A stretch of 55,706 nucleotides of DNA from Desulfurococcaceae archaeon UBA285 (GTDB lineage Archaea > Thermoproteota > Thermoprotei_A > Sulfolobales > Desulfurococcaceae). Location of the stretch: the NCBI GenBank assembly GCA_002495025.1, contig DADP01000026.1:1-55706 (forward strand), given 5' to 3'. Position numbers and translations under genes: made by a program. Positions 35,959 to 44,765 of the stretch are shown here, in pieces (the first letter of the stretch is position 1; the number at the start of each line of letters is the position of its first letter). A model generated the notes under the pieces. It had not been told where the DNA came from. It ran no database searches and saw only the letters and a program-made list of their open reading frames with translations.

Positions 35959-36130
35959 ACTAGACGAGGCAATTACACTCATAGATAAAATAGAGAGTTT
36001 TTTAGGGAGAGTTAAACCAGGAGACAATGTTCAACCAGGAATACTATACCAAATATACGAGTCTCTAATGCTACTCCGCGAGAAAATAGTTGAAACTAGA
36101 TTAATGGTTTTACAAGAAGAGAGTGGTTGA
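35930..36130 (+). CDS. Small helical protein at the end of the ior operon
   Basis: This is a 66-residue, highly helical protein (LDKLDEAITLIDKIESFLG and LYQIYESLMLLREKIVETRL) with coiled-coil heptads. The TTG start is preceded by GATGGTG inside iorB, so it is read by translational coupling. It is too small for an enzyme; it may be an assembly or regulatory subunit. No family recognised. Confidence 0.55.
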   Translation: MQKKNEVLDKLDEAITLIDKIESFLGRVKPGDNVQPGILYQIYESLMLLREKIVETRLMVLQEESG

Positions 36131-36137
36131 GATCAAA

Positions 36138-36581
36138 CTAGTCCATTATTTTATACGAGAAAAACGTTTTTTCAACACGCCCTATTTTCTTAATGTACAT
36201 GTGTGGATCTGTAAATATTAGTTCACGAGCACTCTCCAGCTCCTCTATTATGCATTGCTCACCTAGAGTTGCAGTATTAACTATGAGTTTTTTAACATAT
36301 AGTTTCTTTGTGTATAGTCTATCCGTTCTTATAACACCAGCTACAATGGGCTCTTTTAAACCAAGAGCTATTATGCTCCCACAATGTATGTTTGATACTA
36401 GGAGCGGGGTTTTCATAGATACAAGGATACACTCATTACCAGATAAAATACCTATTCTACCACCACCAATAACCACCACGCGTTTCTCGCCTATTACAAT
36501 AGAGGAGTCGATAAATCCAACAACCACTACTTCATTGTCTCTAATGAATTTCTCTTCTATTTTTCCACGTAGAAATACCAT
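36138..36581 (-). CDS. Hypothetical beta-rich protein, last gene of the nre cluster
   Basis: This is a 147-residue protein of alternating strands (NEVVVVGFIDSSIVIGEKRV, VVVIGGGRIGILSG, PIVAGVIRTDRLY, KLYVKKLIVNTATLG). It has two or three cysteines and no clear active site. It could be a small beta-barrel or OB-like fold. It starts a few bases after the stop of the winged-helix gene with GGGTTGATGA as ribosome site, so it belongs to the same transcript. Function unknown. Confidence 0.5.
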   Translation of the reverse strand: MVFLRGKIEEKFIRDNEVVVVGFIDSSIVIGEKRVVVIGGGRIGILSGNECILVSMKTPLLVSNIHCGSIIALGLKEPIVAGVIRTDRLYTKKLYVKKLIVNTATLGEQCIIEELESARELIFTDPHMYIKKIGRVEKTFFSYKIMD

Positions 36582-36585
36582 TTCA

Positions 36586-36948
36586 TCAACCCTTTTCTAA
36601 TATTTTTTCAAGTGGTTTTGATTTACCTGGTTGTAGACTACCTAGTTTACTCTTTATTTCCTGGATTATCCAGTCTGAAAGCCTATATACACCATTATTG
36701 TAGACTAAAAAGTCTTTTTTGACTAGTGATGCTAGTGCTATATATAGTTCTCTCACGATTACAGCGTCTTCTGCTTCGCTAACTAAGTCTGTTTCACCCA
36801 TTGAAAGCCTCTTTTTAACTTCTTCTTTCAAGTCTAGTACAGCTATTATTTCACCAGCACTGATGTGTTTTATAAAATACTCTACTACTAGTCTTTCGAG
36901 TCTACTTAATCCAAGTATTTCTCTGAGGCTTCTTGACTGCTGAGACAT
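36586..36948 (-). CDS. Small winged-helix-like protein in the nre cluster
   Basis: This is a 120-residue protein, helical, with LSRLERLVVEYFIKHISAGE, an acidic middle, and VKKDFLVYNNGVYRLSDWI forming a probable helix-wing. The ATG at 36948 has AGGTG six bases upstream; the GTG at 36957 directly after the previous stop is the alternative. It lies between the HhH/Fe-S gene and the hypothetical gene, both minus strand, within one operon. Confidence 0.5.
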   Translation of the reverse strand: MSQQSRSLREILGLSRLERLVVEYFIKHISAGEIIAVLDLKEEVKKRLSMGETDLVSEAEDAVIVRELYIALASLVKKDFLVYNNGVYRLSDWIIQEIKSKLGSLQPGKSKPLEKILEKG

Positions 36949-36957
36949 ATTGTTCAC

Positions 36958-37926
36958 CTAGTAATACCATGTATTGTAAAATACGTGTTCAGAAACCATG
37001 AATGCATTGTTTTTTCTAGCTCTACAGAATCCCTTAAAGAAGCATTTATCGCATAGTGGTTTATCGTCTCTTAGACAAATAGTTCTCCCCATTATCCAGA
37101 AGTAATCGTCTACATATCTAGCGTTAACACCTGACTTCTGAGAAATTAGTCTATAAGCGCGGCGAATAGTAAATCTTAACAATACGTCTTCTTCTAGTGA
37201 TACTTCAACTCCTTCTTTGATTTTACTCCATAGGGAACCAGAAACGGCTACAAGGCCAGTTCTATACGCTATTCTAGACAAGTGGTTGTCTACTGCTACA
37301 TCTAGTTCGTCAACTGGATTGAAGTATCCTCGAGCCACGAGGAATTTCACTAATAGCATGGTTTTCTTTTCTACGGGGTCTTCGTATGCACGGAATACTC
37401 TGAGTAGATCGGCGAGGCCTGGTTCAACAATAGATCCATGTATTCTATTCTTCGCTGTATTGAGTAGATTTGAAACACTAGCATTGTATAACTTGACTAG
37501 TTTTAACCCTAGGTCTCTTAGAAGAAGCGTTCTCACCTCCGGGTCTGGTGGTGAAGCATTTCCTGCTGAAAATACTTGTTTAACCTCATCTATTGATACA
37601 CTTGATAAATACTCGGGGTTGAAGAATACTGGTTTTTCATTTAGTAATTTCGCTCCAAGCCGGTATAAGAGGTCTGCCCCCTTATAGCACCCGTCATCAA
37701 GACATGCCTCATATTTTCTACCAGGCCTACTCAATCTATGATCCATTGCAACCATTACAATAAAATACCTCAAAGCAGTCTCTAAATCAACGTCTCTTGG
37801 TGGATAAAACCTCTCGTCGAATACGTTTAGAGATGGTAGTTCTTGTATATTGTTTCTCAATACTCTGGCAATTCTATCGATTATTGTTTCATCAATGCCT
37901 ATTACCTCCATTGATAGAAGCACCAT
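36958..37926 (-). CDS. HhH/iron-sulfur-cluster-loop protein, DNA glycosylase-like
   Basis: This is a 322-residue protein. CLRDDKPLCDKCFFKGFC near the C terminus is a C-X7-C-X2-C-X5-C iron-sulfur loop, close to the C-X6-C-X2-C-X5-C of endonuclease III. Upstream lie LDVAVDNHLSRIAYRTGLV, like the helix-hairpin/catalytic region, and YVDDYFWIMGRTIC, like 'vD..lw.lG...C'. The N-terminal RDVDLETALRYFIVMVAMDHRL marks the archaeal 'iron-sulfur cluster loop' group whose substrate is unknown. An ATG at 37911 has GGTG at eight bases and may be the real start. Confidence 0.65.
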   Translation of the reverse strand: MVLLSMEVIGIDETIIDRIARVLRNNIQELPSLNVFDERFYPPRDVDLETALRYFIVMVAMDHRLSRPGRKYEACLDDGCYKGADLLYRLGAKLLNEKPVFFNPEYLSSVSIDEVKQVFSAGNASPPDPEVRTLLLRDLGLKLVKLYNASVSNLLNTAKNRIHGSIVEPGLADLLRVFRAYEDPVEKKTMLLVKFLVARGYFNPVDELDVAVDNHLSRIAYRTGLVAVSGSLWSKIKEGVEVSLEEDVLLRFTIRRAYRLISQKSGVNARYVDDYFWIMGRTICLRDDKPLCDKCFFKGFCRARKNNAFMVSEHVFYNTWYY

Positions 37927-37964
37927 TATTTAATAGGAATATAATAGAGTGTAAAAAACACGTT

Positions 37965-38795
37965 TTACACTTTGTTCACAGAGTTGCCTGTAAAACCTGG
38001 TTTACAGTGGACATGGTGTTCAATACAGTAGTCTAATATCTTCTTTGAAACCCTAATCCACCAGTCCCGTGTTTTCCCAGTAATGTAGTTATATAACTGG
38101 TGGTTGGGGTTTAATAGAAATGGTTTTACGTGTATTGGGTCGTAGTAGAGAGTAGACTTTGTTTCTCTAGCTAACTCTACTATTTGAATAATGGTTTCTT
38201 CGTCATCGTTTAACCCCGGTATTACTGGTCCATAGAAAATCCATGTTTTCACACCGTGTAAACTAAGTTTTCTAAGTGCTTCTACTCTTGCATTGTATGG
38301 TGGTGTTTTGGGTTCTATGAAGCGTCTAATGTCTTCGTTTAAACTAGTTATTGTTAATCCAACGTCTACTTGTTCTCTATGTGTTTTAAACAAGTCTAGG
38401 TCTCGTAGAACAAGAGGGTTTTTGGTTTGAATACTGGTTGCAAAGTTCTTTTTCAATAAGAGCTCGATACTCCTCCTTGTCAACCTATATATTGCTTCAA
38501 TTGGCTGATATGGGTCTGTAATTGTCCCAATTCCCACTATCCCCGGCGGATATTTCTGTACTTCTCGTGCTAGAATAGATAGAAGGTTTGTTTTTACTAC
38601 AACTACTTCTCCCCATTTCTCAGAGACATCTCGGTCTCTAGTGTATAGTCTTGCATAGCAATATATACAGCTATGGTAGCAACCTATGTATGGGTTTAAA
38701 GCATAGTCGAGCTCGGGTAGCCCGGTTTTCGACAGTGCTGTTTTTACACTTGTAAATCTTATTTTTACTCCTCGTGGAGTAATCAATTGCTTCAT
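37965..38795 (-). CDS. SplB-like radical SAM protein (COG1533)
   Basis: This is a 276-residue protein. GCYHSCIYCYARLY (Cys39, Cys43, Cys46) is the CX3CX2C that binds the radical-SAM cluster, and the context 'NPYIGC.h.C.YCYa' is that of COG1533 proteins related to spore photoproduct lyase. IGTITDPYQPIE, LTITSLNEDI and FYGPVIPGLNDDEETI are further family blocks. Its start overlaps the nre stop by four bases. Spore formation is not expected, so another radical reaction, perhaps DNA lesion repair, is likely. Confidence 0.85.
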   Translation of the reverse strand: MKQLITPRGVKIRFTSVKTALSKTGLPELDYALNPYIGCYHSCIYCYARLYTRDRDVSEKWGEVVVVKTNLLSILAREVQKYPPGIVGIGTITDPYQPIEAIYRLTRRSIELLLKKNFATSIQTKNPLVLRDLDLFKTHREQVDVGLTITSLNEDIRRFIEPKTPPYNARVEALRKLSLHGVKTWIFYGPVIPGLNDDEETIIQIVELARETKSTLYYDPIHVKPFLLNPNHQLYNYITGKTRDWWIRVSKKILDYCIEHHVHCKPGFTGNSVNKV

Positions 38796-40027
38796 CCTCG
38801 TTTGAAAAACTCGCTTATTTTCCTAGTACTAGTTATTCTTCTAAGTAGTCTCGACGATGAAAACCACTTTGTACATCCAAGTTTCGTGGATTTATCAAGG
38901 TATTCGCACACCTCTCTTAGACTAAATGTTTTTAGCACTGGGCCTTTTCGATACATTTCTCTACATGATTCTCGTACAAACCATACACCTATTGGTAGAT
39001 TGAATCCAGGATAGATCTCTCTGAGGAGAATAGCTGTAGCTTGTTTTCTCAGTTTTTTAAGGTGTTCTAGTGTTGCAAGCATACTTGCATAGTAGCATCC
39101 ACCAATACTTGGATAAGTCGTTCTTCCATGGTAGTCTTCATAATCACCCTCGACAACCACTTGTAAACCAATTGGGTTCCAAGTAGAACCAGGCCACCAA
39201 GCCTCCATCCACTCATAACTCCATTTTTCAGGGTATAATATGGCAATGAATAGATTGTCGTGTACTCTATACTCGTATACTTGTATTTCACCAACTACTT
39301 CGTATTCTTTTACTTCTTTTATAAGAGACTTTGAAATAATCGAGTCTACAGCTGTAATACTCCACCTTGTAGGTACTAGTCGACGCTGGTTTTTCAATCC
39401 AAATGATCCAAGGCTAAAGGCCTTCTGTATGTGTGAAACAGGTATATTGGATTCATAGAGGTATAAAACAGCCTCTGAAGCAGACAGGTCGAAATCGTAA
39501 TATGTTTTTTCAAGGGGGTGTGGTATACTGGGGTTTCCAAGTATTTTTAGTGATTCAAGAGGGGATCTAGGGCCCTGAGGTGGTTCGTGTTCGTTAAAAG
39601 TAATTATGGGACGTGGTGGTTTCTCCAAGACTACTTGTACATCGACTGGTTTTGAGCTGAGGACTAGTAGTCTAGCTTCTTCTAATATTCGATTATCTGG
39701 TTTTCTAACATCAAATACTTTAAATCCCGTTACGAGAGACCATCTGTATTCAAGGATTTCCTCTATTCTCCGCTCTCTCCATAGCTCTGGATAGTCAAAA
39801 ATAGTTGTATCACCAATTAAAGGCGGTGTTGAAGGACCTGCACGTACATATGGGTATCCAGTACGGCCAACAAAAACGGCTGGAGGCGTAGAGCCCTCTA
39901 TTACTCTAGAATAGGATATTGGTTTGAGGACTTGGGAAACACGTAGTCTCGCCATTACTGGGCAATAAGTTAATCCACAAAGCCCCCTTCCCCTACATAA
40001 TACACAGAGTGATGGATCTATTCTCAA
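38792..40027 (-). CDS. nre: Nre-family DNA repair protein with C-terminal PCNA-binding motif
   Basis: This is a 411-residue protein. CVLCRGRGLCGLTYCPV at the N terminus is the family zinc finger. The blocks PPAVFVGRTGYPYV and GPSTPPLIGD, then FGLKNQRRLVPTRWSITAVD, are the DUF650/DUF651 signatures of archaeal Nre proteins. The last residues RKISEFFKRG form a PIP-box for PCNA, as described for haloarchaeal NreA, which protects against mitomycin-type damage. A TTG start follows AAGGAG. It is the first gene of a five-gene minus-strand operon. Confidence 0.9.
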   Translation of the reverse strand: MRIDPSLCVLCRGRGLCGLTYCPVMARLRVSQVLKPISYSRVIEGSTPPAVFVGRTGYPYVRAGPSTPPLIGDTTIFDYPELWRERRIEEILEYRWSLVTGFKVFDVRKPDNRILEEARLLVLSSKPVDVQVVLEKPPRPIITFNEHEPPQGPRSPLESLKILGNPSIPHPLEKTYYDFDLSASEAVLYLYESNIPVSHIQKAFSLGSFGLKNQRRLVPTRWSITAVDSIISKSLIKEVKEYEVVGEIQVYEYRVHDNLFIAILYPEKWSYEWMEAWWPGSTWNPIGLQVVVEGDYEDYHGRTTYPSIGGCYYASMLATLEHLKKLRKQATAILLREIYPGFNLPIGVWFVRESCREMYRKGPVLKTFSLREVCEYLDKSTKLGCTKWFSSSRLLRRITSTRKISEFFKRG

Positions 40028-40147
40028 CTCTATACTCCTTGAATTGTTTGCTTCAATAATATTTTTAAATACTAGTCTTTATATTCTAACAATGAAGTCT
40101 AAGACTGCTGATCTACAAGTGTACAAATTAATAGAGGCCGTGCTAAT

Positions 40148-41674
40148 ATGTCGCGGTGGAAGACAATAATACTTGTTTTAACACTATTGATTTTGTGTTC
40201 AATTTGTTTAATGGGTATTATTAATGTCAAAGGCGACTATATTGGTTTAGAAATTGCTAGAGAGTGGTGTTTTGAAAGAGGTATTAACGGTTCTACCCAG
40301 TATTGCATTAATGAATTGAATTCACCCATAATGGATATCTATCAGGGTCTTTCTCTAGGATTATTTCTATCAGTAATTGCTTTTACAGTGTTAAAAATGG
40401 AGTGGCGTCTTGCAGCCGCCATGATCGCAGTGGCCTTGATAATTATTGTTTGTGTAGTTCCACCACAATACATAGTGAGTGCTGTTTCATGGAATCTAGT
40501 CTTATTCCTTATTGGCGCGATGACTCTGGCTGGAGTATTAAGAGAGCTGGGAGTTTTTAGGTATCTAGCTATAAAAATAGTAATGTTGTCTAAGGGAAAC
40601 CCTACGCTGTTAATTATACTACTAGGGTTTCTCTCTTATGGACTAGCCGCTGTCTTAGATGAAGTAACAAGTATAGTATATGTTGTAATACTAGTACTTG
40701 AACTATCTAGAGTTCTAAATACAAATCTAACGCCACTTATAATATTCAGTGTACTAGCTACAAATACTGGTAGCTCGGCTCTACCAATAGGTAACCCTAT
40801 AGGTGTCTATCTACTCTTTGCTACACATATGGAGATTTCTATGTTTATTAGATACTCTCTACCACTATCATTGATCAACATTGTTTTACTAATACTAGTA
40901 TTCATTGTTTTCGAAAAGAAGTGGATTAAATTATTGAAGAAACAATTGATTGAAAACATTGATAGGATCAACGCGTATATTGAAAGACAGAGAATAGAGT
41001 TGGAAGAAGAGAGTAAAGCGCTTAGAGTTGGTATTGGATTAATAGTATTATCTGCTTTCGTAGTCACTATAGCTTTAAACGACTATATAACTCATGGATT
41101 ATCAATTATTACACATACAGATATTGATTCACACACATTTCTCTCTTTTATACCCTATGTATACCTAGTTATATTGTTGTCTGTTACCCCAATGGAGGAA
41201 ATTCCAAGATTTGTCGAGAAATCTGTTGAGTGGTCTTCAATACTATTCTTTGTATTTCTATTCATGTTGAGTCATTCGTTAACTTATTCTGGTGCAATGG
41301 CTAAACTAGCCTATGTTTTTTCAGCGATCTCGACAAACCCTATGGGTTTAATAACGGTATTATTGCTTTCTTCTACTGGTTTAAGTGCGGTATTAGATAA
41401 TCTATCAGTTGTTGTAACATATACACCAATCGTAATTATGTTTAACCGATTGGGTATTACTAATATACTGTCTTATTTCGCCCTACTATTTGGAGGAGTA
41501 TTTGGTGGAAACTATACACCAATTGGTTCAACCGCCAATATAGTAGCACTTGGACTAGCAGAGAAACGCAGAGTTAAAATTACTTGGAGGAAGTGGCTTA
41601 AACTAGCAGTTATTCCAACAACACTACAGGTAGTTGTAGCATTACTCTACCTCCTTGCATTAAGTATTTTCTAG
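40148..41674 (+). CDS. Ion transporter superfamily permease (ArsB/NhaD/CitM type)
   Basis: This is a 508-residue membrane protein. After a signal-like helix and a loop with two cysteines (EWCFERGINGSTQYC), about eleven helices follow in two halves. FLSYGLAAVLDEVTSIVYVV and TGLSAVLDNLSVVVTYTP are inverted-repeat helical hairpins, and both are followed by Asn/Gly-rich segments (ATNTGSSALPIGNPIG and FGGNYTPIGSTANIVAL) typical of this superfamily. The substrate could be arsenite, sodium or a dicarboxylate; motifs do not decide. A long charged loop divides the halves. Confidence 0.8.
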   Translation: MSRWKTIILVLTLLILCSICLMGIINVKGDYIGLEIAREWCFERGINGSTQYCINELNSPIMDIYQGLSLGLFLSVIAFTVLKMEWRLAAAMIAVALIIIVCVVPPQYIVSAVSWNLVLFLIGAMTLAGVLRELGVFRYLAIKIVMLSKGNPTLLIILLGFLSYGLAAVLDEVTSIVYVVILVLELSRVLNTNLTPLIIFSVLATNTGSSALPIGNPIGVYLLFATHMEISMFIRYSLPLSLINIVLLILVFIVFEKKWIKLLKKQLIENIDRINAYIERQRIELEEESKALRVGIGLIVLSAFVVTIALNDYITHGLSIITHTDIDSHTFLSFIPYVYLVILLSVTPMEEIPRFVEKSVEWSSILFFVFLFMLSHSLTYSGAMAKLAYVFSAISTNPMGLITVLLLSSTGLSAVLDNLSVVVTYTPIVIMFNRLGITNILSYFALLFGGVFGGNYTPIGSTANIVALGLAEKRRVKITWRKWLKLAVIPTTLQVVVALLYLLALSIF

Positions 41675-41751
41675 ACGCTATTCATGCAAAGAATTAAATC
41701 TATTATTGATAAAGAGAGAATTGTCTAGAATACAATGGTGTAGATTTAAAT

Positions 41752-43053
41752 ATGATTGGTTTATCGTGGAGTATAGAATACAATGTACCGTTAATAGTGA
41801 ACTCGGAAAAAGCCCCGTGGAAACCCAGAAGAGAAGTATGGCTGGCTGGTTTATGGGAGAGGAAATTACTCTCAGACATAGTTTATGAAGTATTCAATGT
41901 AAAAATAGATTTTACAAATAGACACCTGGTTTTCCATAGAGTCCCAGCATGGGTGAAAAACATTCATTACGCCATTGAAGTATTTGGTGAGGGGGCTAGA
42001 CTCGGATTAATATACTACAACGCTAATAATCAATGGAGTATATCTCCTTCAGGAGCACTCGCCAGTATATTGGATTCTCTGGGATTAGAGACAATAGAGC
42101 TCAAAACAAGTACAAGATATGTTAAAGGCAAGAAAATAGGGATTGATAGAAGTAGGTGCAAGGAGAGAAAGGAGTATGTACTTGTAGCCCTTAAAGACCA
42201 TATTGGTGTAGCACGAGTATTAGACCCAGTAGAATGTATTATTAAAGTAAAAGATACTGCTCCAAGAGGATTTAAACTATTGAATACACCAGTAGCAAGC
42301 AAGCTAGTTGAATTAAACACGTCTATAATAGAACAATACGCTGGTGAAGCCAAGAAGTTTATAGAGAGAGTATATGGGAAATACGTTGGTTCAGGTAAAA
42401 TACATGTTTCTTTTAGTGGAGGAGCTGATTCTACAAGTGTATTAGTCCTCGCAGTAGAAGCACTAGGAGCCGAACGCGTAGTTGCAGTTTACAGTGATAC
42501 AGGCCTTGAATACCCTGAATCAAGAGAATACGTTGAGGATTTGGCGTCGAAACTAGGTGTTGAACTAGTGGTTTTAAAACCAGAGGTTTCATTTATAGAT
42601 GAAATAACTAAACGTGGATTAATGAGCGTTGAAAACAGGTGGTGTACAGAACTATTAAAACTAAGACCTCTAAGAGAATACTATACTAGGAGAAACGTAA
42701 AGATCTATCTAGATGGAGCAAGAGACTATGAAAGCACATTGAGAGCTAAAACACCGAGAATCTCGGAAAACCCTGCCCTTCCGGGAGTGTTGAGAGCACT
42801 ACCCATAAAGAAGTGGCCTCGGATACTCGTACAATTATACTTGTTGTCGCGTGGAGTAGAGTTAAATCCACTATATGATAAAGGATATAGTAGAATAGGC
42901 TGTATAGTGTGCCCCGCTATGCATAAACACGAACTCTTATTATCCTATAACCAGTATAGTGAGATACACGAGGAAATAATGAAGAAAACTGGTTTAACAC
43001 GCGAAGAATACTTTTCAATGAAGTGGACTAGTAGAAAAATATTCATGGAGTAA
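41752..43053 (+). CDS. PAPS-reductase-like adenine-nucleotide alpha hydrolase
   Basis: This is a 433-residue protein. VSFSGGADSTSVLVL near residue 220 is the PP-loop (SGGxDS) of ATP-pyrophosphatases; YSDTGLEYPESREYV is the 'TG.e.pet..yv' block of PAPS reductases, and RWCTELLKLRPL the cysteine segment. Later GCIVCPAMHKHELLLS adds a second cysteine pair. The N-terminal 200 residues form an archaeal extension (LSWSIEYNVPLIV, PWKPRREVWLAG). It may reduce PAPS/APS or modify tRNA; which is unclear. It stands alone with its own ATG. Confidence 0.8.
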   Translation: MIGLSWSIEYNVPLIVNSEKAPWKPRREVWLAGLWERKLLSDIVYEVFNVKIDFTNRHLVFHRVPAWVKNIHYAIEVFGEGARLGLIYYNANNQWSISPSGALASILDSLGLETIELKTSTRYVKGKKIGIDRSRCKERKEYVLVALKDHIGVARVLDPVECIIKVKDTAPRGFKLLNTPVASKLVELNTSIIEQYAGEAKKFIERVYGKYVGSGKIHVSFSGGADSTSVLVLAVEALGAERVVAVYSDTGLEYPESREYVEDLASKLGVELVVLKPEVSFIDEITKRGLMSVENRWCTELLKLRPLREYYTRRNVKIYLDGARDYESTLRAKTPRISENPALPGVLRALPIKKWPRILVQLYLLSRGVELNPLYDKGYSRIGCIVCPAMHKHELLLSYNQYSEIHEEIMKKTGLTREEYFSMKWTSRKIFME

Positions 43054-43063
43054 CCCGTTGTCT

Positions 43064-43897
43064 TCAGGGTATACGTGGAGTTAAAACGCCATGGTCTGGT
43101 ACAAGGTATACACCGCTCCCCCTATGCTCTATTCTAGCATTGAATACATAGTACTCGCCGGGTTCGAGTTCAGCGTATACTTCTCTCAGTGTTTCCAATA
43201 CTACTTCTACTCCATTGTTTAATACTGCAGTATATCTACCTGGCAGTATGTGTAAATTCTCTGCTCTCGCTATTTTCACGGGGCCTGAGTAATACGTATA
43301 GTCTTCCACTGGATCTACACACGTATTAAATCCCCTTTCATAACTTAGCAACTTGAAGTTTACGTGTACACCTTCTAAGACACCGTGTAATAATGTATTT
43401 TTCTTGTAGTAGAGGTAGTTGAATAGTGATGTATAGTGTGAGTGCTTCTCGATGTATTCTTTTACCAGTATATACTCTGATTTCTTGATTACACCATTAT
43501 TGAACAACTCGGCGAGTTTATATACTGTATCCTCTGTCGCCCCGTAGACTATGAAGTCGAGGTCGTTGTATTCGCTTGTTATAAGTGCTGATCCCGTGAG
43601 GTATAATGGTGTTTCTAGTAGCTCTTCTAGTAGTGTTTTCAAATAGAGGGGTATTTTCGATTCAATAAAGTCTCCGGTGTAGTAAGGTGAAGTAGTGGGT
43701 ATTACGGGTATTGTTGTCTTTAGGCAATCCCAGTATATTCTACTAGTGGCTATTTCTTTTTCATGGTTTTGAAGCTTTGTTTTTCTAATTATACTATAGC
43801 GTGGATATGCTATTAGAAATCCAGGTGGGTGTTGAAATCCCTTGACTAGGTGTACAATACCATTGTATAAATATGCTTCTCCCTCGAGGTAGCGCAA
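43064..43897 (-). CDS. Nucleotidyltransferase-fold protein
   Basis: This is a 277-residue protein. TGSALITSEYNDLDFIVYG (residues about 120-140) matches the minimal nucleotidyltransferase motif 'GS...g..sDiDl.v', with two acidic residues for metal. The N-terminal 110 residues and the C-terminal beta-rich part (YTAVLNNGVEVVLETLREV) are unfamiliar. It may add a nucleotide to RNA or protein. The TTG start has GGGTTAGAG upstream. It is convergent with the PAPS-reductase-like gene. Confidence 0.6.
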   Translation of the reverse strand: MRYLEGEAYLYNGIVHLVKGFQHPPGFLIAYPRYSIIRKTKLQNHEKEIATSRIYWDCLKTTIPVIPTTSPYYTGDFIESKIPLYLKTLLEELLETPLYLTGSALITSEYNDLDFIVYGATEDTVYKLAELFNNGVIKKSEYILVKEYIEKHSHYTSLFNYLYYKKNTLLHGVLEGVHVNFKLLSYERGFNTCVDPVEDYTYYSGPVKIARAENLHILPGRYTAVLNNGVEVVLETLREVYAELEPGEYYVFNARIEHRGSGVYLVPDHGVLTPRIP

Positions 43898-43944
43898 TTT
43901 ACTCTAACCCATAAGAAGTAAATGTATTGAGATATTAAGAAATA

Positions 43945-44691
43945 CTAGTGCCAGTCAATTATGTGTACGTGTTTTTCTATTTCGACAGCGCATTTCTTGT
44001 AGAATTTACTGAGAATATCGTATTTCAATATCTCCTCGGGGCTTCCAAACGAGTAGTATCCGTGTCCCAGTATGAGTATTTTCTTGGTGTGCTCGAGGAG
44101 TAGTATGGGGTCGTGGCTTGTAACAACTAATAGTTTACTCTTTGCCAGTGTTCCCAGTAGATCAGCTAGATCAACCTTGCCCTCTGGATCAACGTTGGAA
44201 AACGGCTCGTCTAACAATAGTATTTGAGGGTCTGCTACGATGGCCCTCGCTAGAAATACTCTTTGTAGAGTACCACCCGATAATCTACTTAGTTTTTCAC
44301 TCCACAAACTCCTAGGTACGCCCACGAGTTCTAATACTTCTTCAATTCTACGTTGACTTGATTGTTTACTTGTTTGTATACCATGTTTTCGATTTAATAG
44401 TTCATAGTAGCTTTCAATAAACTCAATTGTAGTTATTGGTGCATCACGAGGTATTTGGTATTGCTGGGGCATGTAGGAGACAACTAGTGTTCTACCTCCT
44501 TCTACTTCAATATTGATTCTTCCAGATTCTGGTTTTATAAATCCAAGTATAGTGAGAAGTAGTGTTGTCTTGCCAGCTCCATTAGGCCCTATAACCTGGT
44601 AGAGCCCCGGCCCCTCGAATACAGCGTCTAAACCATTGAATATCATTCTATTTCTTCTCTTAACAACTAGTTTTTCGACTATTATCTTCAT
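43945..44691 (-). CDS. znuC: Metal ABC transporter, ATP-binding protein (ZnuC/MntB type)
   Basis: This is a 248-residue ATPase. Walker A GPNGAGKTTLLL, Q-loop YMPQQYQIP, signature LSGGTLQRVFLARA, Walker B ILLLDEPFSNVD and the switch His in VTSHDP are all intact. It is divergent from the binding protein and permease genes and shares their operator region. It powers import of zinc or manganese. The C terminus is His-rich (EKHVHIIDWH), which may sense metal. Confidence 0.88.
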   Translation of the reverse strand: MKIIVEKLVVKRRNRMIFNGLDAVFEGPGLYQVIGPNGAGKTTLLLTILGFIKPESGRINIEVEGGRTLVVSYMPQQYQIPRDAPITTIEFIESYYELLNRKHGIQTSKQSSQRRIEEVLELVGVPRSLWSEKLSRLSGGTLQRVFLARAIVADPQILLLDEPFSNVDPEGKVDLADLLGTLAKSKLLVVTSHDPILLLEHTKKILILGHGYYSFGSPEEILKYDILSKFYKKCAVEIEKHVHIIDWH

Positions 44692-44710
44692 AGTTTATTT
44701 CTACACCTCC

Positions 44711-44753
44711 TTGTGCACAATATTTAAAAGGGGGTTAAATATATTGTGCACAA
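44711..44753. promoter_or_regulatory. Twin palindromic operators in the divergent znuC/znuA promoter
   Basis: The 10-base palindrome TTGTGCACAA occurs at 44711-44720 and again at 44744-44753, with centres 33 bases apart (three helical turns). Each is joined inward to AATATTTAA or TTAAATATA, the TATA boxes of the two divergent genes, with GGGGG between them. The whole is a large inverted repeat. A repressor bound at both would block both promoters; the RHH/NikR-like protein in the same operon is the likely ligand. Confidence 0.75.
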
Positions 44754-44765
44754 CTGGGATGCACT

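Noticed and set aside
35382..35972. 196-codon minus-strand frame opposite iorB
   Set aside because: iorB is certain by motif and coupling with iorA; the antisense frame is Ser-rich, typical of a shadow.
41706..41888. 60-codon plus-strand frame overlapping the start of the PAPS-reductase-like gene
   Set aside because: The main frame has coherent N-terminal sequence from its own ATG; the overlapping frame shows no conserved pattern.
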